A DNA stretch of 7,329 nucleotides, taken from contig JAKQEZ010000363.1 in the NCBI GenBank assembly GCA_029558435.1, forward strand, positions 1 through 7,329, in the 5' to 3' direction. The notes beneath the pieces were generated by a model. The model was not told the DNA's origin. It made no database searches and saw only the letters and a list, made by a program, of their open reading frames with translations. Positions 6,344 to 7,329 of this stretch are shown one piece after another (position 1 is the stretch's first letter; every line of letters begins with the position of its first letter). Position numbers and translations under genes: made by a program. The DNA comes from Bacteroidota bacterium. GTDB taxonomy: Bacteria; Bacteroidota; Bacteroidia; Flavobacteriales; Crocinitomicaceae.

Positions 6344-7329
6344 ATGTACAAAGCTAGATTAATAACCCACGAGGGGAAACGGCGTATAGCTGTAGAATTT
6401 GACAACAAACCGGAGCTTATTCAGCGGTTTAAATTACTATCGGGCGCTACTTGGAGTCGAACATTAAAATGTTGGCATTTGCCCGACACCAAAGAATATC
6501 GGAAGCTTTTTAAAATTTCTGTTTTTGAGAATAAACATTTGCCGCATCGGTTTTATCCGTTGTTGGAGCGTTTTGTGAAATGGTTGCGATCTAAGCGTTA
6601 TAGTGAAAGCACGATAAAGACTTATTCGGAGGTTGTGGCAATATTTTTTGCTTTTCATCACGACAAGCAAGTGGATGAAATTACCAATAATGATGTGGTG
6701 GTGTTTAACAATGAATACATTCTCAAGCGCAAGTTATCGTCCACCTATCAAAATCAAACCGTCAATGCGTTGAAGTTATTTTATCGTGTTGTAGAGAACC
6801 GCAACATTGATGTAGAAAGTATTCACCGACCACGAGTGGAACACCGACTACCTCATGTTTTGAGTATGGAAGAGGTGAAACAACTTTTGCAAGCTTTGCC
6901 CAACGTTAAGCATCGGGTGATGTTGAGTTTAATATATGCATGTGGATTGCGCAGAAGTGAGTTATTGAATTTACGTCCGACCGACATTGACAGCAAGCGC
7001 ATGACCATTTTTATTCAGCAATCGAAGGGTAAAAAAGACCGTTTAGTTCCACTAACCGAGAAGATTTTGCATTTATTGCGCGAGTATTACATTTTGTATC
7101 GTCCGAAAGTATGGTTATTTGAGGGTCAGGAGGCGTGTTCACAGTATTCGCCCAAAAGTTTACAAAATGTTATGAAGATGGCGTTGAAAAAGTCAAACAT
7201 CAACAAGCCAGCCACCTTGCATTGGTTGCGTCACAGCTATGCTACACATTTATTGGACAAGGGCACTGACTTGCGTTACATTCAGGAGTTATTGGGGCAC
7301 AACAGTAGCCGCACAACCGAAATTTACAC
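6344..7329 (+). CDS. Tyrosine recombinase/integrase (XerC/D-like), 3'-truncated by the window edge
   Basis: The frame opens at ATG 6344 after an in-frame TAG at 6320 and runs for 328 codons to the window edge without a stop. Residues 1 to about 65 are an extension not found in XerC/D, with the segment GATWSRTLKCWHLPDTKEYR. A SAM-like core-binding domain follows (about 66-160: YSESTIKTY, then QNQTVNALKLFYR). The catalytic domain has R203 (CGLRRSE), K228 (SKGKKDR), H293 and R296 (LHWLRHSYATHLL), H319 (LLGHNS) and Y328 (EIY). Spacings agree closely with E. coli XerD (R148, K172, H244, R247, H270, Y279). It should therefore cut and rejoin DNA through a 3'-phosphotyrosine. The complete catalytic set and the extension suggest an integrase or invertase of an element more than the chromosomal dimer-resolution pair, but the missing downstream sequence leaves this open. 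It is divergent from the SRP RNA gene. Confidence 0.9.
   Translation, partial: MYKARLITHEGKRRIAVEFDNKPELIQRFKLLSGATWSRTLKCWHLPDTKEYRKLFKISVFENKHLPHRFYPLLERFVKWLRSKRYSESTIKTYSEVVAIFFAFHHDKQVDEITNNDVVVFNNEYILKRKLSSTYQNQTVNALKLFYRVVENRNIDVESIHRPRVEHRLPHVLSMEEVKQLLQALPNVKHRVMLSLIYACGLRRSELLNLRPTDIDSKRMTIFIQQSKGKKDRLVPLTEKILHLLREYYILYRPKVWLFEGQEACSQYSPKSLQNVMKMALKKSNINKPATLHWLRHSYATHLLDKGTDLRYIQELLGHNSSRTTEIY

Noticed and set aside
6464..6670. A 68-codon minus-strand frame opposite the recombinase.
   Set aside because: It lies antisense to the recombinase core-binding domain, which is clearly coding on the + strand.
6344..7329. The recombinase as an integron integrase (IntI).
   Set aside because: IntI proteins carry an extra helix between catalytic patches II and III. 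Here K228 to H293 is 65 residues, even shorter than in XerD (72), so there is no room for it.

Overview
The window looks like a chromosomal stretch from a low-GC member of the Bacteroidota, probably a Flavobacteriales-like bacterium. Three things point there. One is a secreted subtilase ending in a type A sorting domain of the type IX secretion system (T9SS), found in this phylum. The second is several copies of the Bacteroidota -7 promoter element TAnnTTTG. The third is the near absence of Shine-Dalgarno sites. The genus cannot be fixed from the sequence alone.

Layout, left to right. (1) At 1-1738 (+) lies the 3' part of a flippase-like (UPF0104/LPG synthase transmembrane type) membrane protein. 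It overlaps by ATGA a membrane-anchored family 2 glycosyltransferase of the QxxRW class. The two probably form one translationally coupled unit for an envelope glycolipid or glycan. (2) At 1739-3898 (-) is a 719-residue secreted S8 peptidase with a T9SS sorting tail, convergent with the glycosyltransferase and with no base between the stop codons. (3) At 3899-4039 is a short divergent promoter region. (4) At 4040-5371 (+) is an RseP-type site-2 metalloprotease, followed by a hairpin terminator that overlaps the last codons of the next, convergent gene. (5) At 5421-6062 (-) is a class I SAM-dependent O-methyltransferase of the caffeoyl-CoA-OMT type. (6) At about 6109-6208 (-) is an SRP RNA gene (small bacterial 4.5S type) with an intact domain IV. 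(7) From 6344 to the window edge (+) is a tyrosine recombinase with all six catalytic residues, cut off just after its nucleophilic tyrosine.

Most of the window is housekeeping or envelope biology: membrane glycoconjugate synthesis, a secreted protease, regulated intramembrane proteolysis, and co-translational targeting by SRP. The only accessory-looking signal is the recombinase at the right edge, divergent from the SRP RNA gene, with an unusual N-terminal extension of about 65 residues. Whether it opens a mobile element or island depends on sequence beyond the window. I found no CRISPR array, tRNA, rRNA or IS element, and nothing I can defend as an undescribed multi-gene system. No gene-free stretch exceeds 300 bases.
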